Of a DNA stretch of 64,000 nt, positions 34,903 to 44,656 are shown piece by piece. Where the stretch lies: positions 405,563-469,562 of the forward strand of contig NZ_AZED01000011.1 of NCBI RefSeq assembly GCF_001434145.1, written 5' to 3'. A program made the translations under genes and the position numbers. Under the pieces are notes generated by a model. The model was not told the origin of the DNA, made no database searches, and saw nothing but the letters and a program-made list of their open reading frames with translations. Position 1 is the stretch's first letter, and every line of letters starts with the position of its first letter. Source of the DNA: Lentilactobacillus otakiensis DSM 19908 = JCM 15040 (lineage in GTDB: Bacteria; Bacillota; Bacilli; Lactobacillales; Lactobacillaceae).

Positions 34903-35643
34903 TTGCGCCCAAGAATCGCATTACCTGCAGACACGCTTGCCGAGGCAACCAATGTCATTAATGAACGAAACGCGGCCTTTGCACCGCGGCCAGCGATCGA
35001 AGCCATTGTTAAATCTGGCGGTGTTCCTGTTATTTTTCCAAGTGTCAATCCCGAAGACGTGCGCGATTATATGACACTGTTTGACGGCGTCTGTTTCCTA
35101 GGCGGCGCAGACGTCGACCCCACCTTCTATGGTGAAGAACCATTCCAGAAGCTGGGTATGACTTATCTGAAACGCGACTTATTTGAAATTGAACTTTTGA
35201 AGCAATCAGTGACTGCGGGCAAAGCCATCATGGGGATTTGCCGCGGAATGCAGCTGATTAACGTTGGTCTTGGTGGGACCCTCTACCAAGATCTGTCGCA
35301 AGATTTACACGCTACCTTGAAGCATTCACAAGAAGCCCCTGGCAACATGCCATCTCATCACGTCACAGTTGACCCTAACAGCCGTTTGAATGACATCATG
35401 GGTCAACGGCCATACGTCAACTCAAGACACCATCAGGCGGTTAAGGACGTGGCACCTTACCTGAAAGTCACTGCCAGAGCAGACGATCAAGTGATTGAAG
35501 CAATCGAGTCAGTTGATAATGACCAGATTTTGGCGGTCCAGTGGCATCCTGAAAATATCTATAAACATTTTGAAGATTCACGGAAGTTATTTAAAGACTT
35601 CATTGACCGCAGCCAAGTAGTTGCAGATAAGACTAGAAAATAA
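34903..35643 (+). CDS. PuuD-type gamma-glutamyl hydrolase 1 (class I GATase fold)
   Basis: 246-residue enzyme of the gamma-glutamyl-gamma-aminobutyrate hydrolase family, which cleaves gamma-glutamyl amides. The nucleophile Cys is in MGICRGMQLINV (about 107) and the His-Glu pair in VQWHPENI (about 207); FLGGADVDPTFYGEE (about 66) is the family substrate-side motif. TTG start at 34903 backed by GAGGAGGG. Directly downstream of ligase 1, so it could undo or process the ligase product. A second copy is at 42.3 kb. Confidence 0.9.
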   Translation: MRPRIALPADTLAEATNVINERNAAFAPRPAIEAIVKSGGVPVIFPSVNPEDVRDYMTLFDGVCFLGGADVDPTFYGEEPFQKLGMTYLKRDLFEIELLKQSVTAGKAIMGICRGMQLINVGLGGTLYQDLSQDLHATLKHSQEAPGNMPSHHVTVDPNSRLNDIMGQRPYVNSRHHQAVKDVAPYLKVTARADDQVIEAIESVDNDQILAVQWHPENIYKHFEDSRKLFKDFIDRSQVVADKTRK

Positions 35644-35680
35644 CGGCTGATGGTACTGATCACAGGTACACAGTCGATAA

Positions 35681-35727
35681 AAAATCGCTCACTCATTCCG
35701 ATTACTGGAATGGGCGGGCGATTTTTT
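35681..35727. terminator. Bidirectional terminator
   Basis: AAATCGC..CATTCC pairs with GGAATG..GCGATTTTTT. Separates the hydrolase gene from the convergent Ntn hydrolase gene. Confidence 0.85.
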
Positions 35728-35756
35728 GATTGAAATTTTTATGAGTAACTATCTAC

Positions 35757-36737
35757 TTAGAGCTGCTCATATGCTTGTTGGTGATCAAGTGGAAATTCAC
35801 TTGGCGCCTTTTTATTGAGTAACTCTTCTGATAAGGTCACTTTATAAATTGTTTGATTATCGTATGGCTGCATATAATACGTCAGATTCTGCATATCCAT
35901 GTACCCTCGATACTGTGTGTAGTCCTCACTGCCGTCCTGCTTAATTTTCACACCCTTGGGGATCTCAACTGAATTCAAAATGTGACTCAATTCGTTGACC
36001 GTCTGTTCCGTGGAAACCTGGTCGGTATATTCTCTCATGAAGACCGTTCGAATGAACCGCGAGACCGAGGTATAATCACCCGGCATCCCCAACGCACCAC
36101 TTCCAGGTCCAAATGAGGCAACCTCGTGTCCGTTGTATGATCGGACAGGGTGTGGCGTCGGCTTGAGTTCTGTATAGTTACTCAAGTTCTTTAAATGCCA
36201 GCCAAAGTCTGGACTATTGGTCATCACACCGACCGGATTCTTTTGATAATGAATACCGTCTGCCAACACTTCCAAGACGTAGCAGGCACCCGACCGATCA
36301 GAAATGATCCAATGGAGTGGGGTTGTCTTACCAAGCAACTTAATTGGGGCATCAACGATATTAAGATGAGACAGTTGTCTGCCAACATCTTCACAATCAC
36401 TCGCATTTCCCAGCAACCAGTTCAGCACCTCGTGAGGCGCAATGTTAATTTGATTTAATTTGGGTCGTTTGGCATAGGTTGCTTCGCCGCTGAAGTACAA
36501 CGCAGCAGCACTCAGGCCCTTCTCATTCACACCGTCAACTAAAATATAGCTGCCAAGGTTTCTCCCGGCGCCAACAAAGCCATAGACTGTATCATATCCC
36601 GACTCGGTCGCATCACTGGCAAAATGCTGCTTTCTGGGAATGACAACCGGACGGCCATCCAATTCAAACGCGAAATCCATCGTCCGGGCCAGAAAGTTGT
36701 CCCCTGTTTCAGATAGAAAAGTTACACTCGTACACAT
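35757..36737 (-). CDS. Ntn-type linear amide hydrolase (choloylglycine hydrolase family)
   Basis: 326 residues. Cys2 follows the initiator Met (MCTSVTF) and becomes the N-terminal nucleophile after Met removal. ARTMDF (Arg17, Asp20) and NEKGLSAAALYF (about 80-95) are family residues. Members hydrolyse conjugated bile salts, penicillin V or N-acyl homoserine lactones; which one cannot be told here. It sits inside the gamma-glutamyl cluster and could act on an amide from it, but that is only context. Start ATG has AAAGGAG upstream. Confidence 0.87.
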   Translation of the reverse strand: MCTSVTFLSETGDNFLARTMDFAFELDGRPVVIPRKQHFASDATESGYDTVYGFVGAGRNLGSYILVDGVNEKGLSAAALYFSGEATYAKRPKLNQINIAPHEVLNWLLGNASDCEDVGRQLSHLNIVDAPIKLLGKTTPLHWIISDRSGACYVLEVLADGIHYQKNPVGVMTNSPDFGWHLKNLSNYTELKPTPHPVRSYNGHEVASFGPGSGALGMPGDYTSVSRFIRTVFMREYTDQVSTEQTVNELSHILNSVEIPKGVKIKQDGSEDYTQYRGYMDMQNLTYYMQPYDNQTIYKVTLSEELLNKKAPSEFPLDHQQAYEQL

Positions 36738-36829
36738 ACCGCAATCACTCCTTTTAAAGCTAGTTTACTGGTTCAATCATCAAATATCCGTTTTGCCAGA
36801 AAATTAAATTGATATTTAAGTATTTTTTC

Positions 36830-36860
36830 TTGCTATGGAGTTCACTCCATGGTTTAAAGT
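36830..36860 (+). promoter_or_regulatory. MerR-type promoter with 19-bp spacer
   Basis: TTGCTA (36830-36835) and TAAAGT (36855-36860) are 19 bp apart. Between them lies the palindrome ATGGAGTTCACTCCAT (36835-36850). The long spacer with a central palindrome is the hallmark of promoters that MerR proteins untwist. Confidence 0.85.
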
Positions 36861-36895
36861 ATATTTGTAAGTGAAGAAACGGAGGTGCTTGTTAG

Positions 36896-37333
36896 TTGAA
36901 CAGTAAGAAAGTTTCCGAATTGCTCGGTGTGTCGACCGATACGCTCAGGTATTATGAACGAATCGGAGTGATTCCTCCCGTGGAACGCGACCACAACGGC
37001 TATCGGGTATACAAAACTAATGATCTCAACTGGATATATCTTGCTAAGAGTCTGAGAGGCGCTGGCCTTTCGATTGAATCATTAATTGAATTTGCAACCT
37101 TGGCCAGAAAAGGCGGTGCTGTCCGGTCAGCACAGAAGGATATTCTTCACGAACAGCTGACCACCCTGAATGAAAAGCTAGCAGAAATGAAGGAAACCCA
37201 GGCCCTCCTTCAGTATAAGATCGACACGTTTGATGATCATCTCGCCAAATTTGATTCCGGTGAAATGAACAAAGACAACGCAGAGGAACTCTGGAAGAAA
37301 CCATTTTTGAAACATGATAAAGGAGAAAAATAA
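36896..37333 (+). CDS. MerR-family regulator
   Basis: 145 residues: winged helix (KVSELLGVSTDTLRYYERIG, then VIPPVERDHNGYR) followed by a coiled-coil dimer helix (about 75-115) and a short tail with no metal-binding Cys. The type is that of regulators found with aldo/keto reductases and aldehyde stress genes. TTG start at 36896 with GGAGGTG upstream. It probably controls itself and the reductase 3 bp downstream through the palindromic promoter at 36830-36860. Confidence 0.9.
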   Translation: MNSKKVSELLGVSTDTLRYYERIGVIPPVERDHNGYRVYKTNDLNWIYLAKSLRGAGLSIESLIEFATLARKGGAVRSAQKDILHEQLTTLNEKLAEMKETQALLQYKIDTFDDHLAKFDSGEMNKDNAEELWKKPFLKHDKGEK

Positions 37334-38203
<870 letters not shown>

Positions 38204-38213
38204 ACAGCTATTC

Positions 38214-38258
38214 AAAAAGGATGAAACAAAAGTTTGCGCTTTTGCCTCATCCTTTTTT
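38214..38258. terminator. Bidirectional terminator
   Basis: AAAAAGGATGA pairs with TCATCCTTTTTT around an AAGTTTGCGCTTTTGC inner part similar to the GAGGCTG-type terminators. Confidence 0.82.
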
Positions 38259-38291
38259 GCTGTGCCATATTACTTAGTTAAAACGCTCGTC

Positions 38292-39626
38292 TCACTTGAA
38301 CCATGATTTAATTCGTACTGGAATTCCCTTCTTCAAGGTTGCCATAATTTCCTGCTGATCAGCTGCGCTCAATGCCTCAAACCCAATTGCTGGGTTATGA
38401 ATCAGATCATCCTGGTAGCCTTTGGCGAATTTCAATAACTGCTCGAAGATGGGCTTCGGATCAGCTCCAAGCCAACTGACCAGCCGACCGCTGGGTGTCA
38501 TCACTGGATCGTCAATCATTTCAGTTAATTTGAAACACAGGTGCTGCGCGTTGAAAGGAATCACAACTTGAGAACTGAATTTCTCCAAGCGCTCAATAAA
38601 TTCCGCAGCTTCATCATGGTACTGACTAATACTTAATGGATTTTCCAAAGCAACTGCATCATTTTTCAGACCCGCCTTTTCAATATCTGCATCAGCCGTT
38701 TTCAGATCAAAGGGTCGTTCACTCACGAAATAAGCAAACATCAACCGAACCAAATCAACGGCATCTTCGGAAACGCCCAGTGGTGCGAATGGATCCAAAT
38801 CATAAATTCTGAGTTCCAGATAGGCGATGCCTTTAGATATGAGATCACGGACATTATCACTGCGCTTCAGCCGAACTGTCCCGTAATATTCACGTTGAGC
38901 GATTAGTTGGTGATCATCGACTGCTTTTAAAATGCCGTTAACGTACTGCTGAATACTTTGATAGCTGGAAATAAACCCGTTGCCAAAGCCAAAATGCGAA
39001 TTCCGCAGGGATCTAACCGGCGTTGTCGGCGCATTGGTATCTGGCGCAAAATAATTTTCAAAAGCCACTGGGGTTGCGCCAAATAAATACGTCAACAGCC
39101 AACGATAACGCATAAAACCAACTGCCGCCTGTAAATATAGTTCATCAATGTTCACGTCCGGGTCTTTGGCAATTAAGTCTTTAATTCCTTTTTTGGTCAG
39201 GCCGATATTAACATGAACTCCGGTTTCGGCTGTCCGCTCAATCTTGCGAATTTTAGCCACCTGCTGTCGATATTCGTAACTCTTTTTATCAGTCTGGGCA
39301 ATCACAATATCAGAATGATCAGCTTTTAACTTGGGCGGCATGCTATATGGCCACAGGTATTCTTTGCCGGCCAGCTCACTTCGGAGCGCTTGATGATAAA
39401 CGCCGAGGTATTTCAACCCCTTCAACGTCGTTTTCGTCGGCGGTGTGATCAGTTCAGACTGGGTTTCCAAAAAATCATTCTTGATAAAATGGTGTTTCCG
39501 CTCATTCAATAATCCCTTGGGATATGATTGATGGCTTAATTCACCATTTCGATTGATTCGGTGGGTTTCCACCTCCAACCCAACCGTTGAATTAATGAAA
39601 TCAGAAACTTCTTTTGCTTGTTTCAT
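38292..39626 (-). CDS. Glutamate-cysteine ligase-type enzyme 2 (divergent)
   Basis: 444 residues, the most divergent of the three paralogues. It keeps VGLEVETHRI, FLETQSELITPP, LWPYSMPPKL (Tyr where the others have Leu), GVHVNIGL, RWLLTYLFGATP, SLRNSHFGFGN and YLELRIYDLDP. The N-terminus is about 15 residues shorter than in the others. The ATG at 39626 is used, with GGTGGG 4 bases upstream. It has its own promoter and a structured leader containing a terminator, unlike the other two. Confidence 0.88.
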   Translation of the reverse strand: MKQAKEVSDFINSTVGLEVETHRINRNGELSHQSYPKGLLNERKHHFIKNDFLETQSELITPPTKTTLKGLKYLGVYHQALRSELAGKEYLWPYSMPPKLKADHSDIVIAQTDKKSYEYRQQVAKIRKIERTAETGVHVNIGLTKKGIKDLIAKDPDVNIDELYLQAAVGFMRYRWLLTYLFGATPVAFENYFAPDTNAPTTPVRSLRNSHFGFGNGFISSYQSIQQYVNGILKAVDDHQLIAQREYYGTVRLKRSDNVRDLISKGIAYLELRIYDLDPFAPLGVSEDAVDLVRLMFAYFVSERPFDLKTADADIEKAGLKNDAVALENPLSISQYHDEAAEFIERLEKFSSQVVIPFNAQHLCFKLTEMIDDPVMTPSGRLVSWLGADPKPIFEQLLKFAKGYQDDLIHNPAIGFEALSAADQQEIMATLKKGIPVRIKSWFK

Positions 39627-39645
39627 ATGCCCACCATCCTTTTCC

Positions 39646-39730
39646 AAAAAACGTCCCACAAGCGTTACTTGTAAGACGTTTCCAGCGGCTCGCCTTCACC
39701 TACATGTGGCGGAGGTAATCGTTTAAATTA
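39646..39730 (-). promoter_or_regulatory. Structured leader of ligase 2: terminator and possible pseudoknot
   Basis: Terminator arms AAACGTC..ACAAG and CTTGT..GACGTTTTTT occupy 39646-39682. Upstream, four short segments in the order ACCT (39713-39716), CGCC (39708-39711), AGGT (39698-39701) and GGCG (39691-39694) can pair 1-3 and 2-4, the order of an H-type pseudoknot. Suggests transcription attenuation by a small ligand or other signal; no known riboswitch class was matched by eye. Confidence 0.5.
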
Positions 39731-39736
39731 TCAAAC

Positions 39737-39765
39737 ATTTTAATAAGTTGAACAATGCTTGTCAA
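39737..39765 (-). promoter_or_regulatory. Promoter of ligase gene 2
   Basis: TTGACA (39760-39765), 17 bp, TAAAAT (39737-39742), a near-consensus promoter directly after the stop of ligase gene 3. Confidence 0.82.
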
Positions 39766-39770
39766 CGAAT

Positions 39771-41153
39771 CTAACCGTTTTTGTAGTTCTCAGGTTTCCC
39801 CATGACCCCAAACAAACGTTGTCTGAGTTCATTAGCGTTCATGTCTGGTTGTTCTTCAAAACCAGTAAACGGATTGGGATTTTCATGTGCCCGATTCTGA
39901 TATCGATTGGCCATGGCAAGCGCATAGGACATCAAAGAGCCGTCAACTTCATGGTCACACAGTGTTGCGGCAGGTGTCAGATTGGGATTGTCCAACCGGT
40001 CCTGCATCGTATCCAAGACTTCTTGGTATTCTGGTCCCCATTGAATTTGAGCACCAAACAATTGCAATTGATCCAAGAAGTTTTGGGCCTCATGATGATA
40101 AATGGTTTGCTGGGTCGGACTTTCCAGGGCAACCACTTCATTCATGGCCCGACCCTGTTCAAGCTTCAAATTAATCTTGTCGTCACTGGCAAGCGTCGGC
40201 ATCATCATGAAGTAACTCAGTAAAATTCTGAAGAAACGGATCGCAGAAGTTCGAACACCCAGCGCGGTTGTGGGATCAAGATCAAGCATCCGCAGTTCGA
40301 TATATTCTGTCCCATCGGTCACCATTTTTGTCAGGTCACCGTGCATTGTCTTTAGCCGGACACTTGAGTGATATTCGGCTTCACTGAACAAGGCACCACT
40401 GGCAATGTTGGCTTCAATATTCTTAACGTATTCAGCCACACTCCGATAATTGTGGGTGACATCAGAAGTCAGTCCATAATTAGATGACCGAATGCTCCGA
40501 ACTTCATGTTGCGGTTGATCCTCATCCGGTTTGAAGAAATTCTTCTCCGCAATTGGGCTGTTGCCGAATAAGTATGTGATCAGCCAGCGATAGTAATCAA
40601 ATCCTTGGGCAATTTTGATATAAATATAGTTCACAAAATCTGCGTATGAATCGTAGTCGTCTTGGACGGCCTGCCAAACGGTTTTTAACACGTCATCGTT
40701 AATGCTGACATTTAAGTGGACACCGACGGGAATGCCTTGGGTATCGCTTCGGGTTTTGATCCACTTTTCGTAGTAAGCCTTCTGTTTTGGATCGACATCG
40801 GCAATCGGAATTGTACTTTTATCCCGCGGTAACACGGGTGGCATGCTCAATGGCCATAATAATTCGTTGGGCTCCAAAGCATTTCTTAACGTATCGTTAA
40901 GCGCCATCAAATAGTGCATCGCATCTAACGATTTCCGCGCAGTAGGCGTGATGATTTCACTCTGAATCTGGTAAACGTCTGTTTTGATGAAGTGGTTCTT
41001 TCGCTGATTCCCCAGTGCTTTGGGATATGGTTCCTTGGTCAGCCGTCCGGCAGAGTCAATCCGGATGGTTTCGACTTCAATGCCCATATTAAAATCGCTG
41101 GCGTTGGCAACAATTTCATTGTTAAAGATAATCTGGCCGATTTTATCAAACAT
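39771..41153 (-). CDS. Glutamate-cysteine ligase-type enzyme 3
   Basis: 460 residues, closer to enzyme 1 than to enzyme 2: MFDKIGQIIFNNEIVANASD aligns with MFSEIGQLIFDNEAVAKTSD. It retains NMGIEVETIRID, LWPLSMPPVLP, GVHLNVS, RWLITYLFGNSP, SIRSSNYGL and YIELRMLDLDP. Stand-alone ligase domain with no ATP-grasp partner, so glutathione synthesis would need another enzyme. Divergent from the EamA gene; GGGGG lies 7 bases before the ATG. No terminator of its own was found before the ligase 2 promoter. Confidence 0.9.
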   Translation of the reverse strand: MFDKIGQIIFNNEIVANASDFNMGIEVETIRIDSAGRLTKEPYPKALGNQRKNHFIKTDVYQIQSEIITPTARKSLDAMHYLMALNDTLRNALEPNELLWPLSMPPVLPRDKSTIPIADVDPKQKAYYEKWIKTRSDTQGIPVGVHLNVSINDDVLKTVWQAVQDDYDSYADFVNYIYIKIAQGFDYYRWLITYLFGNSPIAEKNFFKPDEDQPQHEVRSIRSSNYGLTSDVTHNYRSVAEYVKNIEANIASGALFSEAEYHSSVRLKTMHGDLTKMVTDGTEYIELRMLDLDPTTALGVRTSAIRFFRILLSYFMMMPTLASDDKINLKLEQGRAMNEVVALESPTQQTIYHHEAQNFLDQLQLFGAQIQWGPEYQEVLDTMQDRLDNPNLTPAATLCDHEVDGSLMSYALAMANRYQNRAHENPNPFTGFEEQPDMNANELRQRLFGVMGKPENYKNG

Positions 41154-41222
41154 AATCAGACCCCCTTATGTATAGATTTTTTCATTGAATATTAATGATA
41201 CTCTAACGCAATTCACTTTATT

Positions 41223-41264
41223 TTACAAAGGGTTATTCTAAAACGGTTATCTTTGTAATATAAT
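41223..41264. promoter_or_regulatory. Promoter with spaced inverted repeat between ligase 3 and EamA genes
   Basis: TTACAAAG (41223-41230) and CTTTGTAA (41251-41258) are separated by 20 bp and abut a TATAAT -10 box (41259-41264) reading toward the EamA gene. No good -35 box is present, so an activator may be needed. The geometry resembles the repeat at 33330-33368, although the arm sequences differ. Confidence 0.5.
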
Positions 41265-41292
41265 TGTTTCATTGTGTAAGGAGGTGAATCAT

Positions 41293-42207
41293 GTGAAAAA
41301 TGTTAAAATACGTGGAATCGGACTGGCAATGATGGGGCCATTGTTATGGGGAATTTCTGGAACCGTCGCTCAATTTTTATTTGAAGATATCCATGTTAGT
41401 TCAAATTGGTTGGTTTCAGTGAGAATGTTGGTCTCAGGAATTTTGCTTGTCATCTATGGTATGGTGGCCGATCGACAAGCAGAAATGAAGGTTTGGCACG
41501 ATAAAAAAGATTCACTGAGTCTACTATTCTTTAGCTATATCGGAATGGCAGCATCACAATATACATATTTTATGGCAATCGAGGCCGGAAACGCAGCAAC
41601 CGCAACTATTCTCCAGTTCCTATCGCCAGCAATCATTATCATCTATTTAGCATTATGGACCCGACGATTTCCACGTCGAATCGACGTCTTTTCGGTTATC
41701 ATGGCCTTGGCCGGGACTGTCCTATTAGTTACCCATGGACGCCTCACCACGCTGACAATGCCTTTAGGGGGCTTCTTGTGGGGGCTAGGTGCTGCGGTCA
41801 GTGCGACTCTGTATACTTTGTTACCACGTAAGTTGCTTAGAAAATACGGCGCAATTCCAATCGTGGGCTGGTCCATGCTAATCGGTGGGATTTCTTTCAG
41901 TCTATATTATAGAATTTGGGATCACATGCCTGCCTTTACCTGGTCCACGTATGGCAGCGTTGGCTTCGTGGTCATCTTTGGAACGATGTTTGCCTACCTC
42001 TTCTATCTGCAAAGTTTGAAATACATTCAGCCGACCACTGCAAGTGTCCTGGGATCGTTTGAGCCACTGTCAGCAACGACTCTCTCGATTGTCTTTCTGG
42101 GCGTCAGTTTTGGCTTGCCGGAAACGATGGGTGCAGTCCTCATTCTGGGAACGGTGGCTGTCCAAGCCTGGGCAGCTTACACAACCAGTCCGACTGCCGA
42201 AGCTTAG
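41293..42207 (+). CDS. EamA/DMT-superfamily transporter
   Basis: 304 residues, ten predicted helices in two EamA repeats (GPLLWGISGTVAQFLF near the N-terminus; LGAAVSATLYTLLPRKLL at the start of repeat two). Such carriers export or exchange amino acids, nucleobases or small metabolites. GTG start at 41293 with AAGGAGGTG upstream; the ATG two bases earlier is followed at once by a stop. Divergent from ligase 3, so a product exporter for gamma-glutamyl compounds or an amino acid is conceivable (inference). Confidence 0.87.
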   Translation: MKNVKIRGIGLAMMGPLLWGISGTVAQFLFEDIHVSSNWLVSVRMLVSGILLVIYGMVADRQAEMKVWHDKKDSLSLLFFSYIGMAASQYTYFMAIEAGNAATATILQFLSPAIIIIYLALWTRRFPRRIDVFSVIMALAGTVLLVTHGRLTTLTMPLGGFLWGLGAAVSATLYTLLPRKLLRKYGAIPIVGWSMLIGGISFSLYYRIWDHMPAFTWSTYGSVGFVVIFGTMFAYLFYLQSLKYIQPTTASVLGSFEPLSATTLSIVFLGVSFGLPETMGAVLILGTVAVQAWAAYTTSPTAEA

Positions 42208-42213
42208 CGATAC

Positions 42214-42251
42214 AAAAAACGGAAACCATTTTATAATGGTTTCCGTTTTTT
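42214..42251. terminator. Bidirectional terminator
   Basis: AAAAAACGGAAACCATT pairs with AATGGTTTCCGTTTTTT between two convergent genes. Confidence 0.9.
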
Positions 42252-42258
42252 GCTGACT

Positions 42259-42984
42259 TTATTTATTTTTCTGAGCCAATTCAGCAAAGTAATCAAATAT
42301 CTTCTGAAATTCTGGATGAACTTCCCGCATCATTTCTGGGTGAAACTCAACCCCAATAATCTGACCGTCACTTGATTCAATTCCTTCAACAATCTGATCA
42401 TCGCTTTTGGCAACCACTTTTAAACCTTTTCCAGGTTCATGAATTCCCTGATGATGAAAGGAGTTCACCGCAAACCGGCCTCCAAGAATCTCGTGGAGCC
42501 AAGACTTCTCACTTGTCGTCACGTGGTGCGTCGGGATCTCCCAAGACGTTGGATACTGATTATGCTTTTCAGTCGCGCCAGCTTGTTTGTAAATATCTTG
42601 ATAAAGATTCCCACCTAGTGCGACATTGATAACTTGCATTCCGCGGCAAATGCCTAACACCGGTTTGCCTGCTTTTTGGGCTGCTTTAATCAAGGCAATC
42701 TCAAACTGGTCACGATAAATGTCAGTTTCCGCCACCTCGGCCAGCGGTTCCTCACCATATAAGATGGGTGTGACGCCCTGACCACCGGAAAGCAGTAGCC
42801 CGTCCACGCCAGCAATATAATCTTCAGCTTCGTTGGGATCCCCAAGTGGTAAGACAACCGGCAGGGTGCCCGCTTTACGCAGGCCAGTCACGTAATCTCG
42901 TTGAATATAGTCAATAAAGTTCGTGCCAAATCGCTCGGTTGGATGAATCAAATGGTTACTGGCAATGCCAATTCTAACGTTCAT
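42259..42984 (-). CDS. PuuD-type gamma-glutamyl hydrolase 2
   Basis: 241 residues, same family as the enzyme at 34.9 kb. GLLLSGGQGVTPILYGEEP, nucleophile in LGICRGMQVINV (about 110) and VEFHPEMM (about 218). It differs from copy 1 in the substrate-side loop (GGQGVTP versus GGADVDP), which suggests different specificity. It follows the OppA-like gene by 18 bp and shares its T-box, so the hydrolase and the binding protein answer to the same amino-acid signal. Confidence 0.9.
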   Translation of the reverse strand: MNVRIGIASNHLIHPTERFGTNFIDYIQRDYVTGLRKAGTLPVVLPLGDPNEAEDYIAGVDGLLLSGGQGVTPILYGEEPLAEVAETDIYRDQFEIALIKAAQKAGKPVLGICRGMQVINVALGGNLYQDIYKQAGATEKHNQYPTSWEIPTHHVTTSEKSWLHEILGGRFAVNSFHHQGIHEPGKGLKVVAKSDDQIVEGIESSDGQIIGVEFHPEMMREVHPEFQKIFDYFAELAQKNK

Positions 42985-43002
42985 AAATGAAAATCTCCTT
43001 CT

Positions 43003-44622
43003 CTACTTTTTCCAGCTGGCATACTCATACTTTTGGTAGCCAATCAGTGGGTAATCTAGTCCTTTAACATCCTTAGTTCTCAAGTGAACAGAGGCGTATT
43101 GATAAAGTGGTGTAACACCCTGCAGCTCATTTAGCAATGAGGCGGCCTGCTGCTGCAATTTCACCCGCTTTTCAGGTGTCTGATTGGTTGTATCGTTAAT
43201 CTGATCAATCAGTTTTTGATACTTCGCGTTAGTCCACTTGGTAAAGTTAATTACCCCAGCCTTTGCGGCCAAGTTGAGATAATCAATTGGATCAGGGAAA
43301 TCTGTTGACCAGCCTAATGTTCCCGCATCAAACTTATGATCGCTGAAATCTGAAATTTCTTGTTGCAATGGAATTGATCGAACGGTTAAATCAAACTCCG
43401 GCGAAACTTTTTTCGCCTGTGATTGAATATATTCAGCAACCGCCTTGTATGCGTCAGTATCGGCTGTCAGCAGCTGAACACTGATTTTCTGTTTACCCAA
43501 TTCTTGTTGGGCCAACTTGAAGTAGTGACGGGCTTTGGTGAGATTATACGTCAATTTCGGCGTAACCCCAGCGTTAAAGTCTTTACCGCTGGCGTCCTTC
43601 ACTTCACCTTGAGGCACAACGGATTGAGCAGGAATCGAACCATCTTTTAGAACATTTTTAGCCAATGATTCCCGATCAATCGCATAACTCAAAGCCCGAC
43701 GTAAATTCAAATTCCGAGTCGTTTTTCGATAATTGTTCCAAGGAATAAAGGCTAATTGACCATATTTAGAAACCACAGTTTCACTCTTAAATTGCTTCTT
43801 AGCATCCGCAACCAGGCTTCCAGAAATCTGTGTTTCGTCAATATCTTTTGCTTGGAATAAACGCATACTGGTTTGCGGTGTTTTCACAACTTGGAAATGA
43901 ATCTTTTTCAAGTCAACTTTGTTTGCATCGTAATAATCTTTATTCTTAACCAGGTACCAAGTATCTTTGGAAGAATTCCAATCCTTAATTTCGTAGGCAC
44001 CATTAGAAGCGGCATGCTTAGAATCCTGCCCGTACTTATTTCCCCATTTAGCCAGTGCCCGCTGATTAATTGGATAAAGTTGGGTCGCAATGACGGAATT
44101 ATAGTATGGGACTGGATGACTGAGCTTAATTTGGAGCTTATACTTGCTCAAGGCCTTGACGCCAAGTTTGGAAGGCGAAGCTTTACCCGTGTTGACAGCA
44201 TTATAATTCAAAATGTCACTTAGATGACCAGCCCGTTGAGATTTAGTCTTGGGCTCAACTTGACGTCTAAATGAAGCCACAAAGTCACTGGCGGTGACTT
44301 GACTACCATCATTCCATTTAGCATCCCGGCGTAAATTAAATGTGTATGTCTTTCCATTGTCGGTGGGCCGAACAATTTTTTTCGCAATCGACGGCACAAT
44401 CTTGCCCTGGTTATTTTGCTTGTACAGGCCCTCAACAACTTGAGAGATGGCCAAATAACTACCAACGTCAGTTGCCCGGTTTGGATCCACCGTGATCACG
44501 TTGGTCTGGGCTGTCGTCCGAAAGGTTCGATTGCCGCTATCTTTACTCGAACTACTTTTACCACATGCACTCAACACCAAAATGCTGACTAACCCCACCA
44601 ATGAAACAACAATCTTTTTCAT
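43003..44622 (-). CDS. Oligopeptide-binding lipoprotein 2 (OppA/SBP family 5)
   Basis: 539-residue extracellular binding lipoprotein; signal peptide with lipobox LVLSAC. The family stretches VVEGLYKQNNQGKIVPSIAK, AKWNDGSQVTASDFV and GWSTDFPDPIDYLN are present. Start at the ATG at 44622 with GAGGAGGC upstream; the longer reading runs into the T-box. A paralogue of the gene at 14.8 kb. It is an orphan binding protein, here paired with a gamma-glutamyl hydrolase, suggesting capture of gamma-glutamyl or other peptides (inference). Confidence 0.92.
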   Translation of the reverse strand: MKKIVVSLVGLVSILVLSACGKSSSSKDSGNRTFRTTAQTNVITVDPNRATDVGSYLAISQVVEGLYKQNNQGKIVPSIAKKIVRPTDNGKTYTFNLRRDAKWNDGSQVTASDFVASFRRQVEPKTKSQRAGHLSDILNYNAVNTGKASPSKLGVKALSKYKLQIKLSHPVPYYNSVIATQLYPINQRALAKWGNKYGQDSKHAASNGAYEIKDWNSSKDTWYLVKNKDYYDANKVDLKKIHFQVVKTPQTSMRLFQAKDIDETQISGSLVADAKKQFKSETVVSKYGQLAFIPWNNYRKTTRNLNLRRALSYAIDRESLAKNVLKDGSIPAQSVVPQGEVKDASGKDFNAGVTPKLTYNLTKARHYFKLAQQELGKQKISVQLLTADTDAYKAVAEYIQSQAKKVSPEFDLTVRSIPLQQEISDFSDHKFDAGTLGWSTDFPDPIDYLNLAAKAGVINFTKWTNAKYQKLIDQINDTTNQTPEKRVKLQQQAASLLNELQGVTPLYQYASVHLRTKDVKGLDYPLIGYQKYEYASWKK

Positions 44623-44656
44623 AAGCTTCCGCCTCCTCGAATTTTTCCAAAAATAA

